DNA of 54,242 bases from Klebsormidium nitens. Its lineage: Eukaryota > Streptophyta > Klebsormidiophyceae > Klebsormidiales > Klebsormidiaceae. The first letter of the stretch is position 1. Each line of letters opens with the position of its first letter. Position numbers and translations under genes: made by a program. The DNA is taken from NCBI GenBank assembly GCA_000708835.1, contig DF237542.1, positions 1 to 54,242 on the forward strand, in the 5' to 3' direction. The notes beneath the pieces are model-generated. The model made no database searches. It worked only from the letters and a program-made list of their open reading frames with translations, and was not told the origin of the DNA. Positions 41,201 to 52,049 of the stretch are shown one piece after another.

Positions 41201-44200
41201 CACAGCTGGCTCTTCCCGCGCTGCTCCGCGCTGGTGCACCACGGGGGAGCCGGCACCACCGCCGCGGGCGCGCTGGCGGGGCGGCCCCAGCTGGTGGTGC
41301 CCTTCTTCGGCGACCAGGCCATGTGGTGAGGCCGCGCGCACATTGGGGAAGGACCCCCTCGCTGGGGGGCAAGCCAGGGCTCTCCCATCACAGTCGGACT
41401 CAACCAGAGAAGTTCTTCCACTCGATGTTTGTTTCGAAGTGCACGTTGACTGTTGACCATGTTGAACGTTTAACCGGATACTAATGGCACCATGGCGGGG
41501 TGGCTCTCGCTGGCCTGCCCAGTGTTGCCGCTGCTCGTAGTCTGCCCGGTGTGCTTGCTTGCCCCTCTCGTCGTTTCTCCTGCCTCGGGTTGTGACCTGC
41601 TGCGCGCGGCGGCCTCGTCCCCGGCCTCTCCTGACGCGCTGCTGCTGTGCAGGGGCGAGCTGATCGAGCAGCACGGCTGTGGGCCGCACCCCATCCCCGC
41701 CAACCAGCTCAGCGAGAAGAGCCTGGTGGCGGCGCTGCGCCACATGCAGGCGGGCCCCGTGCAGGCCGCAGCGGCCCGCCTGGCTGCGCTGCTGGCGAAC
41801 GAGAAGGGCGCACAGTATGCCGCCGCCGCCTTCCACCGCCACTTGCCCCGTCGCGCCATGCTCTGCGACCTGGACGCCACCAGGCAAGTCCCGCCTGTGC
41901 CCTGCCCGGCTCTGGGCATTGCGTCGCAGCGATCGGCCACCCCCGGCGGTCCATGTGAACCTGACTGGCAATCGAGATTACATTGATTGTGATTCCTCGT
42001 CCAGCATTCAGAACTCGACGGCTACATGGCTGGCAGGTGACTGTCGGCGATGGCAGACCGGATTGTGCATTCGGCAGAGGGCCCCCGCGCGGCCCACCGG
42101 CGGCTGCGGTACCGCCCCGTCTGTTGGGCGACGCACCGGGAGCTGGCGTACCAGGGCGCGGGGGGCGCGCTCGCGGTGTTCCTGGGGGAGATGGGTGAGC
42201 GCACCGCCGCATGCCAAGGAGCCTGCTGAGGCAGGCACGGCAGCAGTTGGCCATTTACGCCTCTTGTGGGAATGACTCTCAAAAACTCGCCGCGCCGGGT
42301 CTCTGTGCTCGTTCGGGCAGGCCTGGCCCCCTCCCGCCCATGCCCAGTACGCCTGGCTGCACCCTGACCGCGTCTCGTGCGCCGCGTGTGTCCCTGCAGT
42401 GGGGACCCTGGCGGGGCCGATCAAGCTGCCGGTCCAGGTCAGACACAGGCGCCAACCCTCGCCCTCCTCAAGAGCCGTAGCGGATCTACAGAGGCTCATT
42501 CCGGTCTCCACGAGTGTCACCCTCCCTGTGTATCAGCTACTTAGTAGCGGCTTGAACCCATGTGTTTGTTGTGTGACCTCCGATGGTGCCCCTTCTGCGG
42601 CCCCCTTCCGTCTCCAGCCCCGATTCTTGCGGCCTCTCCCCTCGGACGCCCTGCCTTCCCCTTGCCCGTGGGTCGCCGCCTCGTGTGAGCGGTCGCTTTG
42701 CCCGTTGTGGTGCAGGGCTACTGCTCGGCGGGGCTGCTGGGCGCGGGGCGCGGCCTGGGCAAGGGCGTCGCCGGCCTGCTCACGCGCCCGCTGCGTGCCA
42801 CCGCACGCCTGGGGGAGCGGGCAGGTGAGCCGGGGCAGACTGCTCCGGGCGGGGGGCCGCAACGGCCTGACAGAAGGTTGAGCAGTTGAGGCACCCAGGA
42901 TGACAGAGGAGCGTTGTTCGGACCTTCTGTAGGTGGCGACCCTTGCGAGGTGTGTGTTGAGAACGGCAGACAGCTACGGCCTGTGACACCTAGTGGAACC
43001 CGTGTCGTCGTTTGCAGGGCGGGCCCTGGGCGCGGTGCTGGACCGGAGAGGGCCGGGCCGGACGGCGGACGTGTGGCAGTACGGCAGCCACGTGGGCAGC
43101 CTTCAGCAGCAGCGGCGGAGCGTGGCCAACGTGGACACGCCGCTGCAAGGTGAGCCATCGCGCACAGCACGGACGGGATGCAGAAGGGCGGGCCGGTGTG
43201 GCATAGCCTGGTGATAAGCATTTCTTCGTGGCCCAGGGAACAGCGTGAAGACTCAGGTCGGTGCACTTGGGCACGGGCCGGCCGCGATGATGGCAGCCGC
43301 GACCCGGGGGAGCACGCGAGCAACGGCAGTGCCGTTGGGACTTCTACTGTCTGACCTGACCGACCTGCCTGCAGGGCTGCGCGCGGCGGCTCTCGCTCTC
43401 GGCGCAGGCTTCGTGTCAGGCACCGCCGCTCTGGGCGCGTGGCCTGCCGCGGGATATCGCAAGCTGGGACTCCTCGGCGGGCTAGCAGGAGCGGGGGTGG
43501 GAGCCGTGGCGCTCTTGTGCCACGTCGCAGGCGCGGTAGTGCTCAGCGCGGCAGCCCTGCTGGCGTGTATACCCGCCAGCGTGGAAGCGGCTGGGAGGCA
43601 GGTGAGCGCGCATTTGGTAACAGCGACCGATGAGAGATGCATGCAGGGAGGCACGGCCAGCTATATGCCGTGCCAGAAGCATGTCCTGACAGCGGACAGC
43701 GTCAAGCATGAAGCAGCATGCCGATGCTCATACTTGCTTGAGTCGGCCCCAACCTCAAGTCGCCCCTTACACCGACCGTTGGCTGTGCAGGTGGTGTGCT
43801 GGAGAGGGCGGGTGGAGCACAGCGCACGGAATGCCGAGGAGAAGCCGGCCGGCACGCAAGAAGCTGTCTTGCTGGACACGCTGGATACGCTAGAGCGGCT
43901 AGAGGTGAGGGAGGCATGCGGGGATGGCAAGNNNNNNNNNNNNNNNNNNNNCAGTGCGCAAATACTTCTAACAGAGGGCATCTTGGAGCGATATGTGGAG
44001 TGGCAAGCGAAGAAGGGATTGGGGGGCGCGGTTGGGAAGGGGGCCCCGGAGAAGGAGCGGCAGGCAGAGGCTACGGAAATGGACGAAAAGAGTTGGCAAG
44101 AAAGGATGCAAGGAAGAAGTAGACAGGAAGACACGAGCTCGGTGGAGCGAGAGTTTCCGTCAGGAAACAACATCGATAAGAATGGGGAAGAGGAGGCTCC

Positions 44201-44285
44201 GAAAGGAAGGTCCGACGGAAAAAAGAGGTGGTGGGTTGCTCTGCACAAGCGGCTGCTTTGTTCCAACATCAAAGTCCGACATTGA
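38288..44285 (+). CDS. Sterol 3-beta-glucosyltransferase (UGT80-like, GT1) with C-terminal extension
   Basis: Exons: 38288-38610, 38909-39000, 39240-39410, 39598-39661, 39839-39948, 40444-40466 (23-nt microexon), 40635-40949, 41111-41325, 41653-41883 or -41954, 42057-42194, 42400-42437, 42716-42824, 43018-43149, 43237-43601, 43791-43904 and a last exon ending 44285. The product is about 900 residues. The N-terminal Rossmann half begins VLVAGTFGDMQPFV, then VKNRGFLPAG and MPWSRTWSYPHPLS. The UDP-sugar half has YIGFGSM, HTPHSWLFPRCSALVHHGG, AGTTAAG and VPFFGDQAMWGE. The family moves glucose from UDP-glucose to membrane sterols. The region after residue 515 is rich in Gly and Ala (GLGKGVAGLL, GLLGGLAGAGVGAVALLCHV), then a charged tail. 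The last intron contains a 20-N gap, so its end is uncertain, as is the exon 9/10 junction. Confidence 0.85.
40444..40466 (+). other. 23-nt coding microexon of the sterol glucosyltransferase
   Basis: It is flanked by GCCATGCAG and GTGACA. Exon 5 ends in phase 1 and exon 7 starts in phase 0. These 23 bases bridge the phases and supply GTSDIVQK, giving a DIVQKFR junction like the DxVNxxR segment of plant enzymes. Confidence 0.75.
43932..43951. other. Assembly gap (20 Ns)
   Basis: It lies between the 43791-43904 exon and the last coding segment of the sterol glucosyltransferase. A small exon or the true acceptor could be hidden here, because the visible AACAG acceptor at 43970 does not match the incoming phase. 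Confidence 0.95.
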
Positions 44286-46683
44286 AAGCTTCGATCGATG
44301 GGCTTTGGGTGTATATTCCTACAATTTAACGTGTTGCTTTCGGCGGTCTTCAAAGGATTGCTATTATTTTTGATGACTTGTATGTAGTTGAATCAAAATT
44401 CCGCCATGTTGACCCCCTCCGGTTCTGTAAGATAAGCTAAAACACTACATACGGGCTGATTATTCAAGTAGACACTGGCAACTTGCCGATGAAAGTGACA
44501 AATTTGCAATGCTAGGCTCCTCCTCATCATCTAGCAAAAGATGGAGACCGGGTCTACAACAAATTCGCGATCATACGCTTCCATGGGCATCATCTCAAAA
44601 AACATCTCCCTCCGTATGGATTACATGTATGCGAAGCTTAAGCTGGTAGCTTGAACCTTGAAAGACCGCTGCATGAAAGTTTTGGGCGGCATTTGCATCC
44701 CTTCGCACCATATGGAGAGATTATCTTGCATCCAATCCGTGGAGTCTGGTTGAAGCGTTTGCATGCATGGAGATATGGAGATTCGGACGAGACCGGTTCG
44801 TCATATCGTATATGAAAGTTCCTTCGAAAGGCCCATGCGCGACAATTGTCCGGATTTATTGCGCCAATGCAAAATGCATATACGAGAACTGACTTTATAT
44901 GGGGCGAGCTGTGGCATATCATTCGGACGAATGTGGGGTCTGCCTAGCAAAACCTTCATTGTACGACTTCCGGTCGCATAAAGACCGTCAGATTTGGCCA
45001 TAACGGCATGTCGACATTCAATCTTGAAGGCTAAATAGTAGCTGCTAGATGGATTTGCTAGAAGCGTAAAGTGGAATTTACACAACATACGCGGACGTTT
45101 GAGACAGGCGATTTCCTCGGCTACAACATAATCTGGCTTTTCGTGTACTGGGGAACGGCAAACCCAACAAACAAATCTCCTCGAGGCTCGACTATCACTT
45201 GAGTTGCCCACACCGGAGCTTTACGTTATGGATAGCCCATTGTTTATCGGAGATTTCGACTTCGGTCCACGACAATTGAGTTTAATATGCCTTCTCACAA
45301 TACGGAAAATGGCCCCGGGGAACTTAGCCGGGTGGTTCCGCTAAGGAGTACAATAAAGATCCTCAGACCGAGCCGCCCTCTTGTTGATCCACCAAATTGC
45401 AGAGGAAACGTAGCGTTTAGAAGGACTATATTGTTTAATATAACGGTCGTGTTCCTGATCGCTTTTACCGGGCACTGCACGCCCTCCCAATTGTGACCTA
45501 CGTATTCGGGATCGATTGACCGGGCCGCCCTTCCACCCCTACGTTCAGCATTGTCATTACAGGAAACTCTCGTGCTGTTGAAGTTGAGATGAGCTGCAAA
45601 AACCACCGGAGGCGGATTTGCTTCGTACGTCCTACTTTTGCAGCTTTGTCACATTGAATCAAATGCTTATAGTCTGCACGATACGTGATACGCGATGATA
45701 TCATGAAGGCAATTAGAACACGCGAATTTTGACCTCGTTGAAAAATGGCCTTTTTGAAAATACCTAAAAAATGCGTCGCATGCTTTTCGGTATTTTCCTC
45801 TTTTCAATTCGTTTCTTTGGTAGACCAACTTGCCTTCATTTATCTTAGGGCTTGTTAAGCGAGGTGCAAGACCGTGCAACTCGCGGTCATGTCAAACAAG
45901 TTATTTTTGGGGTTTCTTACTACTTTTCAAATGAGAATTTTTGAAAATAGCTGTTCTTTAAGGAGCGCAACTATGCCGAATTTCCGCCGTATTATTGTTT
46001 CTCGAGCAAATACGGCCCAAGACGCGTATAATAGCTCGAAAACTGACGTATTGCAACTACCTATACGTTGTAGACTATGCATACTTGTGGACGAAACCCA
46101 CACGGAAATTGGGTTCTTTTATTTGCAACTTTGACACAAAATTTATCAGAATATTGTGGTACAATACTAGTATGTAATACCTAATCGATCTTAGGCTGTC
46201 GTTAGATATCTTGTTTATCGACGGTTCATCTGGCATGGCGCAGGTGAGCCGTCAAAGACACGTACTGCAAGCCTTTGAAAATTCAGACGAGCTTAAGTGA
46301 GACAACACGTTGCCATGTTCGTTTAGACTGGAGTCATGGCTCATCATTCAGTATGTCGATTTTGTTTAAAAAGCTAAAACACTAGAATGTTCGGAACTCG
46401 ATTTGAAGCACACATCAGCGCCGCCAATCACTTCGGGCAAGCGTGATCCTCAAGTGTGCAGTGAGCGTTATCGAGGTTCGAGCGGAACATTGTATCCACA
46501 AGCACATTGAGAAATCCGATGGTGATAGCTATGAATGAATGATGGTTAGCGAAGGATTACGGAATTGCTCTTCATTTTCCATCTTTCATTTTACCCTCAC
46601 CACTTCGGAAATGAGCTCCCTACCTGAATGTCTTTAAGCTTTTAGGGGACTCAATGAAACCCTCATTTCTTCATTTTAGTATA
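44286..46683. other. AT-rich gene-poor DNA
   Basis: Composition shifts sharply to AT after the glucosyltransferase stop. Small open frames on both strands lack recognisable motifs. No RNA gene was seen, and I found no repeat arrays. Confidence 0.5.
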
Positions 46684-47142
46684 TGTTGAAATTCATGGTG
46701 GGGGACTTGTAGCGTGGTTGAGTTATTCGTCATCAGGCCTCATCGTGTTACCCGGCACCCATGCTCATCACTGATTGCTGGCAACCATGCATCCTAAGAG
46801 GATCAGACGAAGCGCCTCACAAGCGGCTTCCTTCTCTCAATAAACTTTTCTCGAAGTGATGTATCACAATACTGGTCTCCAGCGCTGATGAGTTTTGATT
46901 ACGGATCTCTCCCGTTCTAGGCGCACTAGCCTAACTCGAAGTCACACTCAATCTTAGCCTTCGATATCCTTATTCACGGCTTACAGTTACGGTCGCTCTC
47001 AACCTTCTATCTCGAAATCGCCGAACGGTTGGACCGTCTAACCGCCTTGCACGCACCGCCGGCGCTCACTAGTCCAAACCCTACTTCGGGCCGAACTCTA
47101 ACACACAATAATTCGGCTGACTATAACCAGCGAATTCTAGCA
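46684..47142 (-). mobile_element. Copia-type LTR, copy R1
   Basis: A 459-bp TG...CA block, starting TGTTGAAATTCATGG and ending CGAATTCTAGCA in plus orientation. It is similar throughout to blocks at 49202-50077 and 53796 onward. On the minus strand it is preceded by a purine-rich CCGTGGGAG tract at 47143-47151, as expected before a 3' LTR of a minus-oriented element. It carries one copy of the AGGCxCACTAGCCT palindrome. Confidence 0.8.
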
Positions 47143-47459
47143 CTCCCACGGAGACGAATTATTCTAATTTTCCAACTCGTCATGCTCCTTTTGCGGGCTG
47201 CCTCATCCGGCTTTGGCGTCACCCACACGCCTCCACTCTCGCCAGCCTCGCTACTCTAGTAGCGCACTGCGTCGCTCTTCTCCAACGACGTCTTTCCCAC
47301 TCCGTGCTCCGGTCGGCTTTTTGGCTCCGACGACTTCCATTGTTGCTCCAACATTTGCCCGATACCACTCGGTGCCATCCCGTCGCACCCTCGCGGGATA
47401 TCTTTCTAAGCACTAGGACCCCACTACGGGCTTCTCCGTTGCCTGTTCTACACTAGCGG

Positions 47460-49047
47460 GCTTGCTCTCTACCACCGTCTCTGGGCTCCCTTGCCCTTTC
47501 CGGTCTCCTTGGACTCCTCCACAACTTTGCGCATCGTTTCCACAATCGGCCCACTTTGGCTCTTTTGTGAAACTGTGCACGGCTCCTCGTCCGCCCCCAC
47601 AAAAGTAACCCTCTCTCGTTCGACGCCCCCATTCTTGTCGTCCAACTCGTCCAGGTCGATCTCCACAACCTTTACCGTCTTTTCACCACGCTTTTTGCTC
47701 TTACCAGCCTCTTTGCCGTGGCGCAGACCCGGCCTTTCTTGACCGGTCCCCTCGCAAGGACTGCCCTTTGCTTCCCCACGGTCTCAATGGGCCCACAGTC
47801 CTCCACGCTTGATTGCCTCCATACCGACCAGGCCCTCCGTTTTGATTTGCGCGTTTCTCCCCTCGAGCACCACTCGTGCACCACCCGCGTTGGTTGCACT
47901 CGTTCGAGCGAACAAACTCGCATGTGCCCTCGAAGCCTGTCGGATCTCCTTCAAGGATACCGTACTCACACCGCTCGGGGTCTTACACTTCAATGTCATT
48001 TCTTCAATGCCCACTGCAATTGAAGACTTACCACAGATCCCCACGATCTTCTCGTCACGCACAAGCTCTCTGTAGCTCGCGAATTGGCTCCGATAGGCCA
48101 TGACATGCTGGGGGCTGCCCGAGTCGACAATCCACACCCCTTTGCGTACGTCCTCGTCGTCGCCCCACGCCGTAAAAGCTACTCCGTTTGCATCCCCCGC
48201 AAACTCTCTCTCCTCTGGGCGGCAACTTTTAGGCGCGCTCTGCCTACACACTGCCTCTGTGTGGCCCCTCTTGCCGCACTTGCGGCACTCCGCATCGTGC
48301 AACCTGCACCAGTGCCTTCATGTGGCCCACTTTGCCACAACAATAGCATGTTGGCGGGCTTGAGCTTCCGCCTCTCACCTCCGAGCTACTTCCCAGCTCG
48401 TTTGAGCTTCTCTTGCCCTTCTCCGAACTCGAGTAGCCCCTATGCCGGTGCATACGCCACCGCCTCACCCCCACCCAAAGTTCCCTTCAAAGACCCCCCT
48501 TCAGCCCTCAACTTTAGCTTCCGCTCTTTCTGGATTAGCTTTGGCTGGATCTCATCTAGGCTTAGCTCCTCTTCTCGAAGCTCGACAAAAACTCCACAAT
48601 AAGGCATACTCCTCCGGCAAATCCTCTAAGGCGTGCACGGCCCACCCTTTGAGACGGTTTGTTCCGCCGCCTCAAAATCTATTTTGAGCTCCCGGAAGTC
48701 CCCTGAATACTCTGCAATAGCTTTCCGCTTGATCAACCTTAGACCCGTTAGCTTCCTCCTGAACTGAATCATGCGCGCATTGCCCTGCTTCTCAAAGTTG
48801 TCCTCAACCTCTTCCACGCTTTGCCCGCAATGAGTTCACCCTCAATCGACTTCACATATGCATCTTTCGTGTGGATCAGTATCAGCCTCCTTGCTTGGCC
48901 TGACACATTCCTTCCTTCCACGGATCCTCCGGCTCCTCCAATGCACACAACGATTGCCTTTTATGCAAGAAGCCCACGGAACTTGGCCTTCCACGTTGAC
49001 CAGTTGTCACCACACATATGCGGGATCGACACTTTGTCTCCGGCCAT
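47460..49047 (-). pseudogene. Copia gag-protease remnant
   Basis: Read on the minus strand from an ATG at 49047, the gag start has GDNWSTWKAKFRGLL, followed by a stop codon. The frame then shifts several times. Gag text (NARMIQFRRKLTGLRL near 48.7 kb), zinc-knuckle cysteines (CYCCGKVGHMKA near 48.35 kb; CRKCGKRGHTEAVC near 48.28 kb) and the aspartic protease site (VWIVDSGSPQHVMA near 48.13 kb) follow in Ty1/copia order. Integrase and reverse transcriptase are absent before the R1 LTR, so this is a deleted or non-autonomous copy that is no longer functional. Confidence 0.8.
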
Positions 49048-49201
49048 CTCAACTACACTCGCTCTTGAATAGAAAGAAGCCAAATCCTTCGTTCCTTTTC
49101 CCTTACAGGCTCACCGGGCGCATATTCAAACATCGCCCTTCAGTCGACCAGAATTTGAAACCTTGCGCCCTTTCACAACCAAGCTTTGTGGGCCCGTCAC
49201 C

Positions 49202-50077
49202 TTTTGAAAATCATGGCGAGGTACTCGCAGTGTAGTTGAGTTACTCGTCATGGGGTCTTATTGTGTCGCGCGGCACTCATGCGCATCACTCATTGATGGC
49301 AACCATTCATCCAGGGAGGATCAGACGAAGCGCCTCACAAGCGGCTTCCTTCTTTCCACAAACTTCTATTGGAATGATGTATCACAACAGTGGTTTCCAC
49401 CACTATTAAGTCTTACGAGTCTCTCTCGATCCACTAAGCTCACTAGCCTAAGTCACAAACTACGAGGCTCACTAGCCTAGGTCACAGTCACACTCGATCT
49501 CGGCCTTCGATATCCTTATCTACGGCGTACACTGACGGTCGCTCTCAACCGCCTGACCTTCGAAACCGCCAAACGGTTTAACCGTCTAGTAATCGGAACA
49601 AGCTGCATATAAGGCACAAAGTGGGCCGCCATTGTTGCAGCTTAAAACGAGCTTCGTCTTGCACTCTTCTTTCAAGTTCGTTCACTATTCCTTTAGGCTA
49701 GGTACCGCCGGTACACCTACGGGATCCAAGTCGGACTTTCGGCGAAACCGTGAACTTCAAATTTCACCGTCGCGCAGACTGCAGCGGTACTGCACCGCCG
49801 TGTAGTACGGAGCCGCCCGTCGGTCAACATGTCAGAATTTGCCAATTCATTGAACTCGGGGATCCGATTCTCGCGTAGCGGTGAATACAAAAGTGTCGCG
49901 ACGTGACATCGGTGATGCAAACTTGTGACCGGACTATCGCGCGTTGATCCCTCAATACCCAGCCTAGGTTGCTTGTGCGCCGTGCACGCACGCCGGCGCT
50001 CACTAGTTCCAAACCCTAAGTCGGGCCGGACTTTAACACACAGTAAATCGGCTGACTATAATCACCGAATTCTAACA
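49202..50077 (-). mobile_element. Copia-type LTR, copy R2, with about 390 bp inserted
   Basis: It matches R1 and R3 at both ends (TTTTGAAAATCATGG start, CGAATTCTAACA end) but is 876 bp rather than about 460. The extra sequence lies at about 49588-49979, between the AACCGTCTA motif and the CGTGCACGCACGCCGG motif that adjoin in R1. The insert contains CATATAAG. R2 carries two copies of the LTR palindrome. No target-site duplication matches the R1 flank. Confidence 0.75.
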
Positions 50078-51656
50078 TTATGAATTTATAAACCTCTCGT
50101 TATATTCGATCACTTTCTTTGTGAAGTGGAATGAGAAACTTTGAGACATGAATCTTTAAATTAAAATGAGTCGAGAAGTCCCTTTCAAATATGCTCTCGT
50201 CCTTTTCCTTTTCTTCAATGGGCGCATTAGGACAAATTTTTTGGGATGGTGCTAGCGTGCCTCATCCGGTCATAGGATCCGCGAAATTTGTCGCAATAAG
50301 TTCCTCTATGGTTGTATTTCCACATTGTCAAGTGAGAAATATAATGATAAGGAACGGCATTTTTATGAGCTCATAAAGTTTCCAAACGAGGAGCCACGGG
50401 CCGAGAGAGTGACTCGGCTCCTTAATTCCGTGGGGGAGACCCCCTCAAACATCCTTCACTGCTATCGTCTCCTCATTCGGAATAATCAAGGGGATGAGAA
50501 AGGGCATTTTTTGGAGGTTTTCCTAGACGAGAAGCCAGAAAATAAGAGGATTACTCGAGGTCCTCATTCATGTTGAGACCCCTCTTGCATGCCCCTCGTT
50601 GCTTTCATCTTTCTCAATAGTAGAATTACAAAAACGAGGCCTTTTTAGGGCTCCAAGGGTTGCTCTCACAGATGGGGGGCCGGAGAAAAAGAGATAACAA
50701 ACTGCGGTCTATGTGTTTGATCAAATCAAATCTGCCATTTCGAAAACTCCTCCACCGTCCTCAACTTCCTCATTCTTCAAAAAGGAAGATAATAAGGCTG
50801 GGGAACGGCGTTTGGTAGGCAGAGTTTTCCACGGACGAGGGAAGCCGGAAAAATTTAAGCCTCCACGTTCGTCTACAAGCGTGGTATCCATATCAATATA
50901 AGGAGCTCGTGTAAAAGCCCTTGCAAAATGGAGGAATTGTGGAGGGAAAAAGCATATACAGATTTTCAACTAGTCACGCTCTTCTACGACTAGCTTACAT
51001 TGCTATTAAACCTCGACGATTATGCTCACGGTTCGAACTAGTGAGCAAGAACGTGCGTGCACGGCGGATAGCTGCAATCAAGTTGAGAGGTTAGGCGATT
51101 GAGAAAAAAACGTCACTGTGAGCTATACAGAAGTAACATATGTGGAGATATTGTGGCTCATACCACCAGGCCATCCATATGTAAGGAATGGCCCAGTGCT
51201 ACGGGCCGCGCTTTCTCGAATAAAACTTGCTGCCAAGGCTGACGCGTTGGGATGACCTTATCATTGGGTTACCGACCATTGAGGAAAGGGTCGAACCTGA
51301 CACTCAGTTTCGGATGGTCAATGAGTATTGACTAATCGCGTGCATGTGGACGGGCAATCCCAAAGCGACCGCTAAGGAAGTGTCCAAGGCATACAATGAG
51401 ATCCGCGGCTCCACTTTTCATTTACATATCGCGGGCCGTACCACTAAGCCATCCTTGCGCATGGATGGCTTAGTGGTACGGCCTAAACCCACTCCCGGTT
51501 CACCATCCTTAGGAATAGCGTCTCATTTGCCTAGGACGCAACGAAGTCAAATCTCTCGAGCTCCTCCTTCAAACGCGTGTGTCAATGTACGCGGTGTTGA
51601 AGCAAGCGCCTTCTAGGTTCAGAACCACTAGGCGTGAGAGTCGTCACAAAGAAAAT
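50078..51656 (+). pseudogene. Unrecognised decayed coding island between retroelements
   Basis: The plus strand has protein-like stretches that are broken by stops and frame changes. They lie at about 50167-50576 (HFYELIKFPNEEPRAERVTR), 50700-50901 (GRVFHGRGKPEKFKPPRSS), 51120-51258 (YVEILWLIPPGHPYVRNGP) and 51258-51616 (LIIGLPTIEERVEPDTQFR). Composition is AT-rich, unlike the exons to the left, and the direction is opposite to the flanking copia remnants. I do not recognise the family. It could be a non-LTR or other mobile element, or a captured gene. A perfect foldback lies at 51434-51483. Confidence 0.4.
51434..51483. repeat. Perfect 21-bp inverted repeat with 8-nt loop
   Basis: Arms 51434-51454 and 51463-51483 are exact reverse complements (GGCCGTACCACTAAGCC on the left), separated by TTGCGCAT. 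A diverged form of the arm occurs at about 51158-51177. A transcript would fold into a strong hairpin. Confidence 0.95.
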
Positions 51657-52036
51657 GTTAAAGGCATTCTAAATCCGTAGTTACGGACTCTAGCTTTACT
51701 TCGACTCTGTGGAAGTCCAATCCAACTGATTGGGTCACTTTACGACTCACTCGGGTCACTATACCACTCGCTATATGGGCCAAATACCACTTGACTTGTG
51801 GTCGGTATTACTACACCGAAGTGGTCGGTAGTACCGTACTACGAGGTCGGGGCTTCTACACATTGGTGGTCGGGGCTCCTCAATAACCGTGACCCGACTC
51901 ACAATCGGACGCAATTTGCGTGTATAACGCGCCAAATAACGGTCGATGTTCGGCCCCACCCAAGCCTCGATCGACGGCTCCGATTTCTCTAGGATTTTAG
52001 GGTGGTACTCACTCGAAAAACGCCCGAATTCCAACA
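51657..52036 (-). mobile_element. Putative copia LTR of a second family
   Basis: A TGTT...CGAATTCCAACA block, followed on its right by CTCCCCCACGCA. Read on the minus strand this is a GTGGGGGAG polypurine tract directly before the LTR, a classic copia 3' LTR junction. The terminal 12 bases resemble R1 and R2, but the interior is different and contains several short GGTCGG direct repeats. The left boundary is the less certain one. Confidence 0.65.
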
Positions 52037-52049
52037 CTCCCCCACGCAC

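Noticed and set aside
42001-42060. A 32-nt exon at 42005-42036 to reconcile the glucosyltransferase phases
   Set aside because: The length would repair the phase, but it leaves a 20-nt intron before 42057, which is too short to be spliced.
44801-45211. A 136-codon minus-strand open frame in AT-rich DNA, with several cysteines
   Set aside because: There is no recognisable family, no neighbouring supporting exons and no codon-usage resemblance to the real genes.
51434-51483. The foldback as a CRISPR repeat or a transcription terminator
   Set aside because: It is a single occurrence in eukaryotic DNA, with no array and no T-run. It is kept only as a hairpin repeat.
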